Part shown: piece after piece, positions 23,524-31,979 of the stretch
Layout: each line of letters starts with the position of its first letter
Numbering within the stretch: the first letter of the stretch is position 1
DNA from: Propionibacteriaceae bacterium
GTDB lineage: Bacteria; Actinomycetota; Actinomycetes; Propionibacteriales; Propionibacteriaceae
Length of the DNA stretch: 64,000 bases
Assembly: GCA_009782785.1 (NCBI GenBank)
Contig: WRIJ01000006.1
Span: 1-64,000 of the forward strand
Direction: 5' to 3'
Notes under the pieces: generated by a model
Told to the model about the DNA's origin: nothing
The model's database searches: none
The model's input: only the letters and a program-made list of their open reading frames with translations
Position numbers and translations under genes: made by a program

Positions 23524-24708
23524 GTGAAAATCTCTGTCGCTGTTGTCTTTGGTGGTCGTTCGGTTGAACACGAGGTCTCCATTATTTCCGCACTCCAAGC
23601 TGTAGCGAGCTTGGATGAGTCCAAGTACGACGTTTGGGCTGTGTATCTCACCAAAACTGGAGAGTTCTATGCTGGTGATCACCTTCGAGACATTGAGAAC
23701 TATCAAGATATTGACTCACTGCTTAAGAAGTCGAGGCGAGTAGGGTTTACCGTACGCCAGGGACGCACCTATCTGGAAGATGTGGATCAACCACGTTTCG
23801 GCTCACGGCGTTCACAGCTCATTGATGTGGGGTTTCCTATCGTCCATGGGACCAATGTTGAAGACGGTGCACTCCAAGGTTTCTTGGAGATGATGAATCT
23901 TCCCTATGTGGGGCCAAACGTCTTAGGTTCTGCAGTGGGCATGGATAAATACACAGCCAAAGTGATGCTTGCCCATGGTGGGTTCCCGGTTGTCGAAGGG
24001 AAAAGGTTCTCTCTGGATCAGTTCCATGATGACCGCATCATCCCACAGGTGGAGGAGAGCTTGTCCTATCCGGTGATCGTCAAACCAGTGAACCTCGGAT
24101 CTTCGGTAGGGATCAGCAAAGCGAGTCATGGTGATGAACTTCGTGAATCACTCGATGATGCCTTCCGCTATGCACCTTTCATCTTGGTCGAACCAGCTGT
24201 GGCGAATCTGCGAGAAATCAATTGTGCGGTTCTCGGCCATGGCTCTATGGTTCAAGCATCTGAATGTGAAGAACCGGTGATGAATGATGCCATCTTGAGC
24301 TATGAGGACAAATATGCCTCCACTGGAAAGTCCAAGGGGCCATCGAAAGGAATGGCGTCACTCAAGCGAAAGATACCCGCTGATCTCACTGATTCCCAAC
24401 GAGAAAACGTTCGAACCCTCGCCATGAATGCGTTCACTTTTCTTGATTTGGCCGGGGTCTGCCGATTCGACTTTCTCATGGACGGTGTCACTGAAGAAAT
24501 ATGGATCAACGAGGTCAACACTATTCCTGGATCCTTGTCCTACTATCTCTGGGAAGCAGTGGGAATGAGTTATTCAGAGCTCTTGGACCAGCTCATTTCC
24601 ATAGCCCTGACCCGTCAGCGCCTCCAGGAGGATCTGACCTTCTCCTTCGACTCGAACATCTTGGCTGGGTCCTGGAGTGGAGCTAAAGGTTCGTCCACCA
24701 AACTCTAG
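23524..24708 (+). CDS. ddl: D-alanine--D-alanine ligase
   Basis: A 394-residue ATP-grasp ligase joining two D-Ala for peptidoglycan. N-terminal VFGGRSVEHEVSIISA holds the first substrate-binding Glu; VIVKPVNLGSSVGISKAS is the ATP-grasp loop; INEVNTIPGSLSYY the metal- and substrate-binding end. The omega loop reads SYEDKYASTGKSKG, keeping the Tyr of the usual E-A-K-Y in D-Ala-D-Ala enzymes, whereas D-Ala-D-Lac enzymes (VanA type) carry His in this region. That suggests a D-Ala acceptor, by inference. Slightly longer than usual, with a C-terminal tail after residue 375. It ends tail to tail with the topoisomerase gene, sharing CTAG. Confidence 0.92.
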   Translation: MKISVAVVFGGRSVEHEVSIISALQAVASLDESKYDVWAVYLTKTGEFYAGDHLRDIENYQDIDSLLKKSRRVGFTVRQGRTYLEDVDQPRFGSRRSQLIDVGFPIVHGTNVEDGALQGFLEMMNLPYVGPNVLGSAVGMDKYTAKVMLAHGGFPVVEGKRFSLDQFHDDRIIPQVEESLSYPVIVKPVNLGSSVGISKASHGDELRESLDDAFRYAPFILVEPAVANLREINCAVLGHGSMVQASECEEPVMNDAILSYEDKYASTGKSKGPSKGMASLKRKIPADLTDSQRENVRTLAMNAFTFLDLAGVCRFDFLMDGVTEEIWINEVNTIPGSLSYYLWEAVGMSYSELLDQLISIALTRQRLQEDLTFSFDSNILAGSWSGAKGSSTKL

Positions 24709-27146
24709 GACACCCGTCGCGTACCCACACCAGCGATAGGCTGCGGGGCCGGTTTTCCTGAACCGTCACGCCGGGGATCTTCACTGGGCAGGTCAATGGG
24801 GGTACCAGACGATGCTGCAGCTGCACTGGGTGCGGGGCCAACCCACCCCACATGGAGAATGTCTTCCCCTTTGAGGAATCGATGTGAACGAACCCCGGAG
24901 GTTGCTCGACCCTTTCTGGGGTAAAGATCACAGGCGGTCACCTTCACTGAACCAGCATCCGTCCCTGGCAGAGCTCTCGATGATCCTGCGACGGTCACCA
25001 CCTGGCTTTCTTCCGCTATGACCGCCCCAAAGAATACGCAGGAACATCCTGGTGCAAGGGAGATTCCAGCCATCCCACCACCGGTTCGGCCTTGGGGTCG
25101 TACTTTGGTGGCAGGGAATCTCAACAGTGACGAGTCACTCGACAGGAAGACGAGATCCATGGACTCATCGCGTAATTCGACTCCACCCACGACTTCATCA
25201 CCGTCATCAAGGCGAATGATCTCCCAGAAATCCTTACCCAGGATTTCTGGGTTCGTCCTCTTCACTACTCCGTTTCTTGTTCCCAAAGCCCACGTCGAGG
25301 TGGACTCATCTAGGGTGGTCAACCCCACAGGGCGTTCTTGGGGATGGAAACTCAGCAGTTCTTTCAAAGGGACTCCACCTTGGAGATTAACTGGAGAAGA
25401 TGTTAAAGGTATAGCTGGTAATTCAATGACCCCTAATCGCACACAACGGCCCTGGGAGGTGAGGACGCCCATCTGTGAGCGCGTACGCGAGCGAATAACT
25501 GATGCAAGGCAATCGTGGGCGCTGCGAGCTCCGGTGTCTCCTGGAGTGTCCTCGGTATCTATTCGAGCAATGAGCCCAGTGGTGGACAGGACAACCCAAC
25601 AGGGCACATCGGGAACTTCCATGGGGCTGGAGGATTGTGCTGCACTGGTGGGGGTGGCTGAATCAGAGAGAAGAACAGTACGCCTCGGAGTTCCGAAGTC
25701 GCGAGCCACCTGGTCAAGTTCATCTGCGATGACCTTCGTCAGCAGCTCAGGCTGGTTGACGATGGCTTCGAGGTCTTTCATCCTCTTCACCAAGTCATCA
25801 CGTTCAGATTCGAGTTCTATCCTTGACAGCTTGGTCAGGCGGCGCAACTGCATATCAAGGATGTAGGTAGCTTGGATCTCAGAAAGCTCGAAGGCGTCAA
25901 TGAGTCGAGCTTTTGCTACTGCGGCATCATCACTGGATCGAATAATAGCAATGACATCATCAATGTCGAGGATAGCTACTAAGAGGCCTTCCACCAGATG
26001 AAGTCGATCTTGAGCTTTGTTCAGTTGGAACCGCGTACGGCGCAAGGTCACTTCACGGCGATGGTCGAGGTAAACCTGCAGAAGTTCTTTGAGGGTGAGA
26101 GTACGTGGTTGGCCATCGACGAGGGCAACCGCATTGATGGAGAAGGAGTCTTCCAGTTTGGTGTGCTTGTAGAGTTGTTCAAGTAAAGCCTCAGGATTGA
26201 TCCCGTTTTTCACTTCAATGACGAGACGTAAACCATGGGTGAGATCAGTGAGATCCTTGATGTCTGATACTCCGACGACGGTTTTCTTGTCGACGAGTGC
26301 CTTAATCTGCTCCATGATCTTTTCGGGACCAATTTGATAGGGCAGTTCGGTGACAACGATCCCTTTGCGCCGTGGTGTGACTTGCTCAATGCGGGCCGAA
26401 GCTCGAATCTTGAAGGATCCTCGCCCAGTGGCGTACGCCTCACTTACCCCGGTCAGGCTCATGATCTTCCCACCAGTAGGGAGATCAGGGCCAGGGATAA
26501 ACTTCATCAAGTCTTGAATGGAAGCATCAGGATTCTCAAGGAGATGTTTCAAACCATGGACAACTTCAATGAGATTATGGGGGGCCATATTGGTGGCCAT
26601 ACCCACGGCGATCCCTGTTGCTCCGTTGACGAGAAGATTCGGGAAAGCAGCTGGGAGGACAACAGGTTCTGACTCTTTCCCATCATAGTTGGGGCGAAAA
26701 TCAACCATATCCTCGTCAAGACCCTGCGTCATAGCCAGAGCAGCGGGAGCCATCCGGCATTCGGTGTATCTCATTGCTGCTGGACCAGCGTCTAAAGAGC
26801 CAAAATTCCCATGCCCATCAATGAGGGGCAACCTGAGCGACCAATGCTGGGCCATACGAACCAAGGCATCGTAGATTGCTCCGTCACCATGGGGGTGGAG
26901 TACGCCCATCACTTGCCCGACAACCCGAGCTGATTTTACGTGCGGACGATCGGGGCGAATTCCCATATCATTCATGGAAAAAAGGATTCTGCGTTGTACC
27001 GGTTTCAGTCCGTCGCGAGCATCAGGTAAAGCGCGAGAGTAGATGACAGAATAGGCGTACTCGAGGAAGGAAGAAGCCATCTCCTCTTCGACTTCAATGT
27101 CCTCAATCTTTTCACCAGTGTCTTCATCAATGTCTATGGCTGCCAC
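24705..27146 (-). CDS. parC: DNA topoisomerase (type IIA) subunit A, ParC/GyrA type
   Basis: An 813-residue breakage-reunion subunit. It begins with SSFLEYAYSVIYSRALPDAR and has the catalytic Tyr in AAMRYTECRM. The winged-helix and tower regions are followed by a coiled coil (DLVKRMKDLEAIV) and a C-terminal DNA-wrapping beta-pinwheel with imperfect repeats. In the quinolone region HPHGDGAIYDALVRMAQ, Gly stands where E. coli GyrA has Ser83; Asp87 is kept. The short tail and absence of the GyrA-box QxRGG(K/R)G favour ParC-type over gyrase, but this is inference; the gyrB/parE partner is not in the window. Confidence 0.88.
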   Translation of the reverse strand: MAAIDIDEDTGEKIEDIEVEEEMASSFLEYAYSVIYSRALPDARDGLKPVQRRILFSMNDMGIRPDRPHVKSARVVGQVMGVLHPHGDGAIYDALVRMAQHWSLRLPLIDGHGNFGSLDAGPAAMRYTECRMAPAALAMTQGLDEDMVDFRPNYDGKESEPVVLPAAFPNLLVNGATGIAVGMATNMAPHNLIEVVHGLKHLLENPDASIQDLMKFIPGPDLPTGGKIMSLTGVSEAYATGRGSFKIRASARIEQVTPRRKGIVVTELPYQIGPEKIMEQIKALVDKKTVVGVSDIKDLTDLTHGLRLVIEVKNGINPEALLEQLYKHTKLEDSFSINAVALVDGQPRTLTLKELLQVYLDHRREVTLRRTRFQLNKAQDRLHLVEGLLVAILDIDDVIAIIRSSDDAAVAKARLIDAFELSEIQATYILDMQLRRLTKLSRIELESERDDLVKRMKDLEAIVNQPELLTKVIADELDQVARDFGTPRRTVLLSDSATPTSAAQSSSPMEVPDVPCWVVLSTTGLIARIDTEDTPGDTGARSAHDCLASVIRSRTRSQMGVLTSQGRCVRLGVIELPAIPLTSSPVNLQGGVPLKELLSFHPQERPVGLTTLDESTSTWALGTRNGVVKRTNPEILGKDFWEIIRLDDGDEVVGGVELRDESMDLVFLSSDSSLLRFPATKVRPQGRTGGGMAGISLAPGCSCVFFGAVIAEESQVVTVAGSSRALPGTDAGSVKVTACDLYPRKGRATSGVRSHRFLKGEDILHVGWVGPAPSAAAASSGTPIDLPSEDPRRDGSGKPAPQPIAGVGTRRVS

Positions 27147-27213
27147 AAGTTCTCCTCTAACCGCGCCATGCTACCGCGCTGGGGTGGCGAATAGGCTGTG
27201 AGACACACCCTAA

Positions 27214-28269
27214 TCATGGGGTCTGACTTTCTCGGCGTTGGTTCAGCACCTCGAGTACTGCAGGAAGCAGGTGGTGGCCATCAGGTCCACGTACTTCACG
27301 AATCATCGTGGGTGTCTGCGCAGGGAAATCGGTGAGCTCTACTGGAGTTCCGTGGGCCAGTACCTGTTCGACTGATGGAAGTTGTCGAATAGCGATCCCT
27401 GCAACATTCGCAGGACGTTTGCGAGCAAACTCTGCATAGATTCCCGGATCATGTTGTCCGTCATCGCCGACGAGAAGCCACTGGATCTGGGGAAAATCAC
27501 GGGCCAAGCCAGCTAGGGAAGCACGTTTATGGTCAGGCCCTGAACGGAACCATCCAGTATTGGTTGGCCCCCAATCAGTCAGTAGCATCGGGCCTGGGGG
27601 ATACCCGTGACGTCCAATGAACCGTTCGAGGAAGGGTTTGGTTCCCCAGGCACCGGTCGACAGATAAATCAAGGGAGAACCCGGATGCATCTTCAACAAT
27701 GTGGAATACATGGTGGACATTCCGCTGATGGGAATTCTGGCTGATTCTTGAAGGACGAAAGTGTTGTAGAACGCGATAAAAAGCCTGGGGAGGTAACTAG
27801 TAATAATGGTGTCGTCGATGTCAGAGATGATCCCAAAGCGTACGTCATCACCGATGACAAGGACGGGAGCTTCGGTCGGTGCGGAATCCCCTGCAGAGAT
27901 GGAGACCTGATGCCATCCTGGTGGTAGCCCATGGCGAGCGACAGCAATATCAATGTAACCGTTTCGATCAGTGATTGCTCTCGTCACGTGTCCACCAACG
28001 CTGACTTGGACACTGCGGTTGACGCCAGGGATCGAGATGAAATTTCTCCATCCTCGCCTGGCTCCCCAAGCCTCTTCACGGGTGGTGGCGATGAGGGAAC
28101 TCTTGTGTGGTGCGAGAATGACCCGACCGAGAATCCGAAGCCTATCTTGGCTGCCATATCCGGTGTACGCCACGACAGTATCGCGCCATCCGAGTCGTCT
28201 CAGTCCGACTCCGATTTGGCGATTGATGTACTTCTCAATGCGAGCTGCGAAGAACGGTCGTTTCCGCAC
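27214..28269 (-). CDS. App1-family phosphatase (DUF2183)
   Basis: A 351-residue protein. The N-terminal beta-rich domain (about 30-130) is followed by a HAD-like phosphatase domain with the DxDxT motif in IISDIDDTIITSYLP (about 152), the conserved LSTGAWGTKPFLERFIGRHG, and LLVGDDGQHDPGIYAEF. Yeast App1 is a phosphatidate phosphatase; the bacterial substrate is unproven. The GTG start at 28269 is preceded by AAAGGGA. It lies about 100 bases after sepH in the same direction. Confidence 0.87.
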   Translation of the reverse strand: MRKRPFFAARIEKYINRQIGVGLRRLGWRDTVVAYTGYGSQDRLRILGRVILAPHKSSLIATTREEAWGARRGWRNFISIPGVNRSVQVSVGGHVTRAITDRNGYIDIAVARHGLPPGWHQVSISAGDSAPTEAPVLVIGDDVRFGIISDIDDTIITSYLPRLFIAFYNTFVLQESARIPISGMSTMYSTLLKMHPGSPLIYLSTGAWGTKPFLERFIGRHGYPPGPMLLTDWGPTNTGWFRSGPDHKRASLAGLARDFPQIQWLLVGDDGQHDPGIYAEFARKRPANVAGIAIRQLPSVEQVLAHGTPVELTDFPAQTPTMIREVRGPDGHHLLPAVLEVLNQRRESQTP

Positions 28270-28369
28270 AAGTCCCTTTCTCGTTTTAGGTGATCAGATG
28301 GATGGAGGTGGCTTCCATCATGGTTCCAGTCTAACTGCCTGCATAGGGTTGGAGAAGAAGTCCAATCCT

Positions 28370-29326
28370 TTACGACTTTCCGCCGAAAATGATGTCGTCC
28401 CAAGCAGGCACTGAAGCTCGTTTGCGTGATGAACGGGTTTTCTTGGATTCCTTCGTTGGAGGAAATTCTCCCTCTCCTGCAGGAATGGAATCAAACACCT
28501 CGACAGGTGGGGGAGGCAGATCTCCGCCACGGAGTTGCCGCACTGGTTCGGCGGTGACCTCACCCAACAGTGAAGGCTGGTCGGGGGAGGGCGAATCGGA
28601 CAATGTTGGCGATTCTCGAAGCCCGCGGAATATTCGCACAGAATCCTCATCAATGGTGGAAATCATGTCATACAGCGAATCAATATCATTGCGAAGTGAG
28701 TCCTCCGGATACCCAGAAAAAGTCGATTCCTCATCCTCATGTGGAGATAGACCCACGGTGGGTTCTTCATCAAGATCGCTGTGGTCGAAACCGAGGTGTT
28801 GTTCGACCTGATCAGTGGTCTCATTCGACAGATCTGTTGGGGATCGAAGCGGTGCATCACCGATGAGTAAACGTGCTGGGTCATTTTCAGCAACACTGAA
28901 ACGTCCACGAGGATCGTAGAGAAAACGGGCACGCAGCTGCGGAGAATCCCCCGAGGATACTCCTTGGATGATCCAGCGGCCATCGGAGCGCCTCCAGGAA
29001 TCCCAGGTAATGTCCTCGATGTCATGGCCGGTGTCCAGCAGCGATTCCGCGACAGTTTGGCGTAGGCGGCGCCCAGAGACTGTCTCACCTTGGCGGCGTA
29101 CTGCACAGGACAAGGCAGTGTCAATTATGTGAGAGCGTTCAGCCAATATGGGGGCGGCAAAACCTTCAACCCGATCAGCGGACATCCCCGCCTCAGCGAT
29201 GACGTCAGCCAAGGACTCACCGCTGCGAATCCTCATCTGGATGTCGCGCGGAGTCAATGGGGGCTGCATGATCCTCACTCCTTGCTTTAATGGTGTATGG
29301 AATTCCTCACGCTCATTATCCCCCAC
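28370..29326 (-). CDS. sepH: Cell-division protein SepH (DUF3071)
   Basis: A 318-residue actinobacterial SepH, which in Streptomyces binds FtsZ and stimulates its assembly. The helix-turn-helix-like core is clear: PLTPRDIQMRIRSGESLADV, then FAAPILAERSHIIDTALS and WRRSDGRWIIQ. The C-terminal half is acidic and disordered, ending in a basic KKTRSSRKRASVPAWDDIIF box. The usual N-terminal L-x-L-V-G strand is missing from this frame: the first available start is GTG 29326. A leaderless promoter (TAGATT, 29349-29344) points instead to ATG 29336 in another frame, joined only if one base of a five-C run at 29320-29324 were removed. Confidence 0.85.
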   Translation of the reverse strand: MGDNEREEFHTPLKQGVRIMQPPLTPRDIQMRIRSGESLADVIAEAGMSADRVEGFAAPILAERSHIIDTALSCAVRRQGETVSGRRLRQTVAESLLDTGHDIEDITWDSWRRSDGRWIIQGVSSGDSPQLRARFLYDPRGRFSVAENDPARLLIGDAPLRSPTDLSNETTDQVEQHLGFDHSDLDEEPTVGLSPHEDEESTFSGYPEDSLRNDIDSLYDMISTIDEDSVRIFRGLRESPTLSDSPSPDQPSLLGEVTAEPVRQLRGGDLPPPPVEVFDSIPAGEGEFPPTKESKKTRSSRKRASVPAWDDIIFGGKS

Positions 29327-29466
29327 GAACCGCCATCATGAAGAATCTAGGCACTATTGACCACATGCAGGAAGCCAAGTACTGGGATATTTCCGCCTGG
29401 GGTGGAAATCTGAGCCAGTTGATGCTATATATGTGCGGGAACAATGTGACGAAAAGAGGGAGTACC

Positions 29467-29763
29467 ATGGCAACCGACTACGATGCACCGCGGAAATCAG
29501 ACGAAGAAATATCTGAGGACTCCATTGAGGAGTTGAAGACGAGAAGAAACGACAAGAATTCTGGTTCGGTCGATGAAGATGAAGCGGAGGCGGCTGAGAG
29601 CTTTGAGTTACCAGGTGCGGATCTGTCCAACGAAGAGCTGACAGTACGGGTGGTCCCGAGGCAAACAGATGAATTCTCATGCGCAGGGTGTTTCCTGGTG
29701 AAAAATAGGTCACAAATTGCTGAAACTCGGCGCGGCAAAGAGTATTGCGTTGATTGTGTCTAG
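29467..29763 (+). CDS. DUF4193 protein
   Basis: A 98-residue acidic protein of the actinobacterial DUF4193 family. It starts MATDYDAPRKSDEE and ends with two Cys pairs, SCAGC and YCVDC, probably a zinc ribbon. AGAGGGA lies a few bases before ATG 29467. Location next to sepH and dut is the conserved actinobacterial setting. Function unknown. Confidence 0.87.
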   Translation: MATDYDAPRKSDEEISEDSIEELKTRRNDKNSGSVDEDEAEAAESFELPGADLSNEELTVRVVPRQTDEFSCAGCFLVKNRSQIAETRRGKEYCVDCV

Positions 29764-29791
29764 GTAAGAATTTTCCTGCGGAAGAGTCTCG

Positions 29792-30058
29792 TCAGTCGAT
29801 GCGCCGATCACTGTAAGAATGAGCCTTCACTCTCCGAGAGATGGAACGTTGGAAGAGAAGCTGAGCAAGCCCTATCCCCACACCTGATATCATAAACCAG
29901 CCCACTGCGTGGCGTACAGGGACATCAGGGTCCTCAGGATTAGGTGGTTCCCCACCAGTCAGCAGACCCCACATTTTCTTCACTCCAAAACCTGCCACCA
30001 AGGTGACTGCTGCAGAAATCAATCCCGCATAGATCTTGTTGAGAATGACCCTGTCCAT
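29792..30058 (-). CDS. DUF4235 small membrane protein
   Basis: An 88-residue membrane protein with two hydrophobic segments (about 8-33 and 48-68) separated by a Pro-rich loop GGEPPNPEDPDVPV. This matches DUF4235, small integral membrane proteins of unknown function in actinobacteria. ATG 30058 follows GAGGAG. It faces away from dut. Confidence 0.8.
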   Translation of the reverse strand: MDRVILNKIYAGLISAAVTLVAGFGVKKMWGLLTGGEPPNPEDPDVPVRHAVGWFMISGVGIGLAQLLFQRSISRRVKAHSYSDRRID

Positions 30059-30144
30059 CGTGGTACTCCTCGCATTCGTAGTCCAACACCAGCTAGTCTA
30101 GTGGGCGGCATCAATAAGTTGACAACACCCCACGAAGGGCGACC

Positions 30145-30627
30145 ATGAATCAAGTTGACGTTCCCACCACTCTCAGTGAGGATGGCCATCTTCCGTCCTA
30201 TGCACATAGCGGCGATGCTGGAGCAGATCTCTGCCTCACCCAAGACCTCGTCTTAGCCCCTTTTGAACGCCAACTTGTGGGTACGGGGGTTCGTATTGCC
30301 CTACCCCAAGGATTTGCAGGATTTATCCATCCACGCTCGGGGTTGGCCTCGCGTCAAGGATTATCAATTGTCAACAGTCCTGGAGTTATCGATGCGGGAT
30401 ATCGTGGAGAAATTATGGTGTGCTTGATCAACTTGGATTCCACCTGTGATATTCAACTCCATGCCGGTGATCACATTGCTCAACTGGTCATTCAACCCGT
30501 CACCCAGGCAGTCTTCACTGTTGAGACCACATTGCTGCCCTCTGATCGCGGCGAGGAAGGGTTCGGTTCCACTGGCGGGGTGGTTGCCTGGGAGAACATG
30601 GGCGACCACGGTCCAGATATTTCGTGA
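30145..30627 (+). CDS. dut: dUTP diphosphatase
   Basis: A 160-residue trimeric dUTPase hydrolysing dUTP to dUMP, limiting uracil in DNA and feeding dTMP synthesis. The five motifs are visible: [45 protein letters not shown] and the C-terminal [10 protein letters not shown], where the usual form is RGxGGFGSTG. Its stop overlaps the DUF3710 start, a conserved actinobacterial pair. Confidence 0.94.
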   Translation: MNQVDVPTTLSEDGHLPSYAHSGDAGADLCLTQDLVLAPFERQLVGTGVRIALPQGFAGFIHPRSGLASRQGLSIVNSPGVIDAGYRGEIMVCLINLDSTCDIQLHAGDHIAQLVIQPVTQAVFTVETTLLPSDRGEEGFGSTGGVVAWENMGDHGPDIS

Positions 30628-31328
30628 TGCCACCTGGAATGAAGACGGAAAGAAAAATGAGTATGAAGCCAACCACCGATCACACTGTGAATATTCACTG
30701 GGATTACTCCTCATGGGTGGAAACCAACAACAGTTCTACCGTGTGGAAAGACTATGATCTGAGCAAGGATTGGCGTGAGGACGGCCCCTTTGATATTTCT
30801 GAAGTGGATCTGGAACATGACGAGGTGAATCGTCTTGACTTGGGCGCACTGATCGTCACACCAGAGCCGGAGTTCACACTCAAACTCGTCGCCGCCCCTC
30901 ACTCCTCCCAAGAGGTGGGGCTCGTGGTTGACCACAGGCAATCGTCACTCCAAGTGAGCGTCTGTGCTGCTCCGAGTTCAGGTGAATACTGCACGACTAT
31001 GCGAGATGAGATCATCTCCAACTCTCAAGATGCTCACAGGATCGAGTTGGGCAAAGGACCTTTCGGTACGGAGATTCGACGCATCATGGCTGTGGCGAAT
31101 CCTCAAGGCAAACAGGATTTTGCTCCGGTTCGCGACTGGCTTATTGCCGGACCCCGGTGGGTAGTCAATGTTCGATTTTTGGGTGAAGCCGCTGTTGATA
31201 TCGGCGGTGTGGGCGCAGCAGCAGATCTGATCGAATTTGTGCGCAATATGGTGGTACGCCGAGGCGGCGAAGCTATGATGCCCGGGGCCGTCATACCGCT
31301 CGCTGTGGGTGGGACTCCCGGTGACTAG
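30627..31328 (+). CDS. DUF3710 protein
   Basis: A 233-residue cytoplasmic protein of DUF3710: DGPFDISEVDL, then RLDLGALIVTPEPEF, WREDGPFD and IAGPRWVVNVRFLG. Unknown function, conserved next to dut. GTG 30624 and ATG 30627 both overlap the dut stop; I use ATG. The stop codon is shared with the convergent membrane-protein gene through CTAG at 31325-31328. Confidence 0.86.
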   Translation: MPPGMKTERKMSMKPTTDHTVNIHWDYSSWVETNNSSTVWKDYDLSKDWREDGPFDISEVDLEHDEVNRLDLGALIVTPEPEFTLKLVAAPHSSQEVGLVVDHRQSSLQVSVCAAPSSGEYCTTMRDEIISNSQDAHRIELGKGPFGTEIRRIMAVANPQGKQDFAPVRDWLIAGPRWVVNVRFLGEAAVDIGGVGAAADLIEFVRNMVVRRGGEAMMPGAVIPLAVGGTPGD

Positions 31329-31858
31329 ATCGGGAGATATTGGGTAACCGCCACTGTAGCTGCTGCTATGAAGGCAACAATGGGAGCGATCACACCCAGG
31401 ACTATTCCTACGATGCCGAAAGCCCGTCCTCGCCCTGTTGCTGTTGCCACGATGGAGATAATGAATCCGCTCAGTCCAGCGATCCCGATCAGCAAAATCA
31501 ACATCGCGGGCCCCATGATGGCCGACATCTGTGCATCTGTTGCAGAGTTCATGTCGCTGATTACTTCGTAGGTGTAAGGGTCAATAGCCATGAGACCCGA
31601 GGTGAAGGCGGCCTTGTACATAGACAGAACGGCAATGAACAGCAAAATGCCGAGCACGATGACCAAAGCCAAACCAATGATTCCCAGGGTTGAGGATTTC
31701 TTGGGTGGTTCTGGATAGGCCATCGGATCATAGGGCGAATTCATCGATGGATAAGGTGCGATAGCTGCATCAGCTACAGTAGCTGGGCTAGTAGGGCTTC
31801 CACTATCGGTGCTCATTGAATCAGAAGGCGGATAGGGCGTGTAGGGAGATTCAGTCAT
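31325..31858 (-). CDS. Small membrane protein with Pro/Ser-rich N-terminus
   Basis: A 177-residue protein. Residues 1-55 are Pro/Ser/Tyr-rich and probably cytoplasmic; three hydrophobic segments follow (about 58-85, 118-143 and 148-172). Such architecture is common in actinobacterial DUF4190-like proteins, but I cannot assign a family firmly. ATG 31858 is seven bases after a -10 TACCAT (31871-31866), implying a leaderless mRNA. Confidence 0.7.
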   Translation of the reverse strand: MTESPYTPYPPSDSMSTDSGSPTSPATVADAAIAPYPSMNSPYDPMAYPEPPKKSSTLGIIGLALVIVLGILLFIAVLSMYKAAFTSGLMAIDPYTYEVISDMNSATDAQMSAIMGPAMLILLIGIAGLSGFIISIVATATGRGRAFGIVGIVLGVIAPIVAFIAAATVAVTQYLPI

Positions 31859-31979
31859 AATAAATATGGTAGGGCATCTGGACTCAAGAATCGAACACCT
31901 TCCATGGCAGTGGGGAGCAGGTCCACCCACCAATGGTCACCCAGGGTACGTGAGGGAACTGTAGTACAGTCAGTGGACG

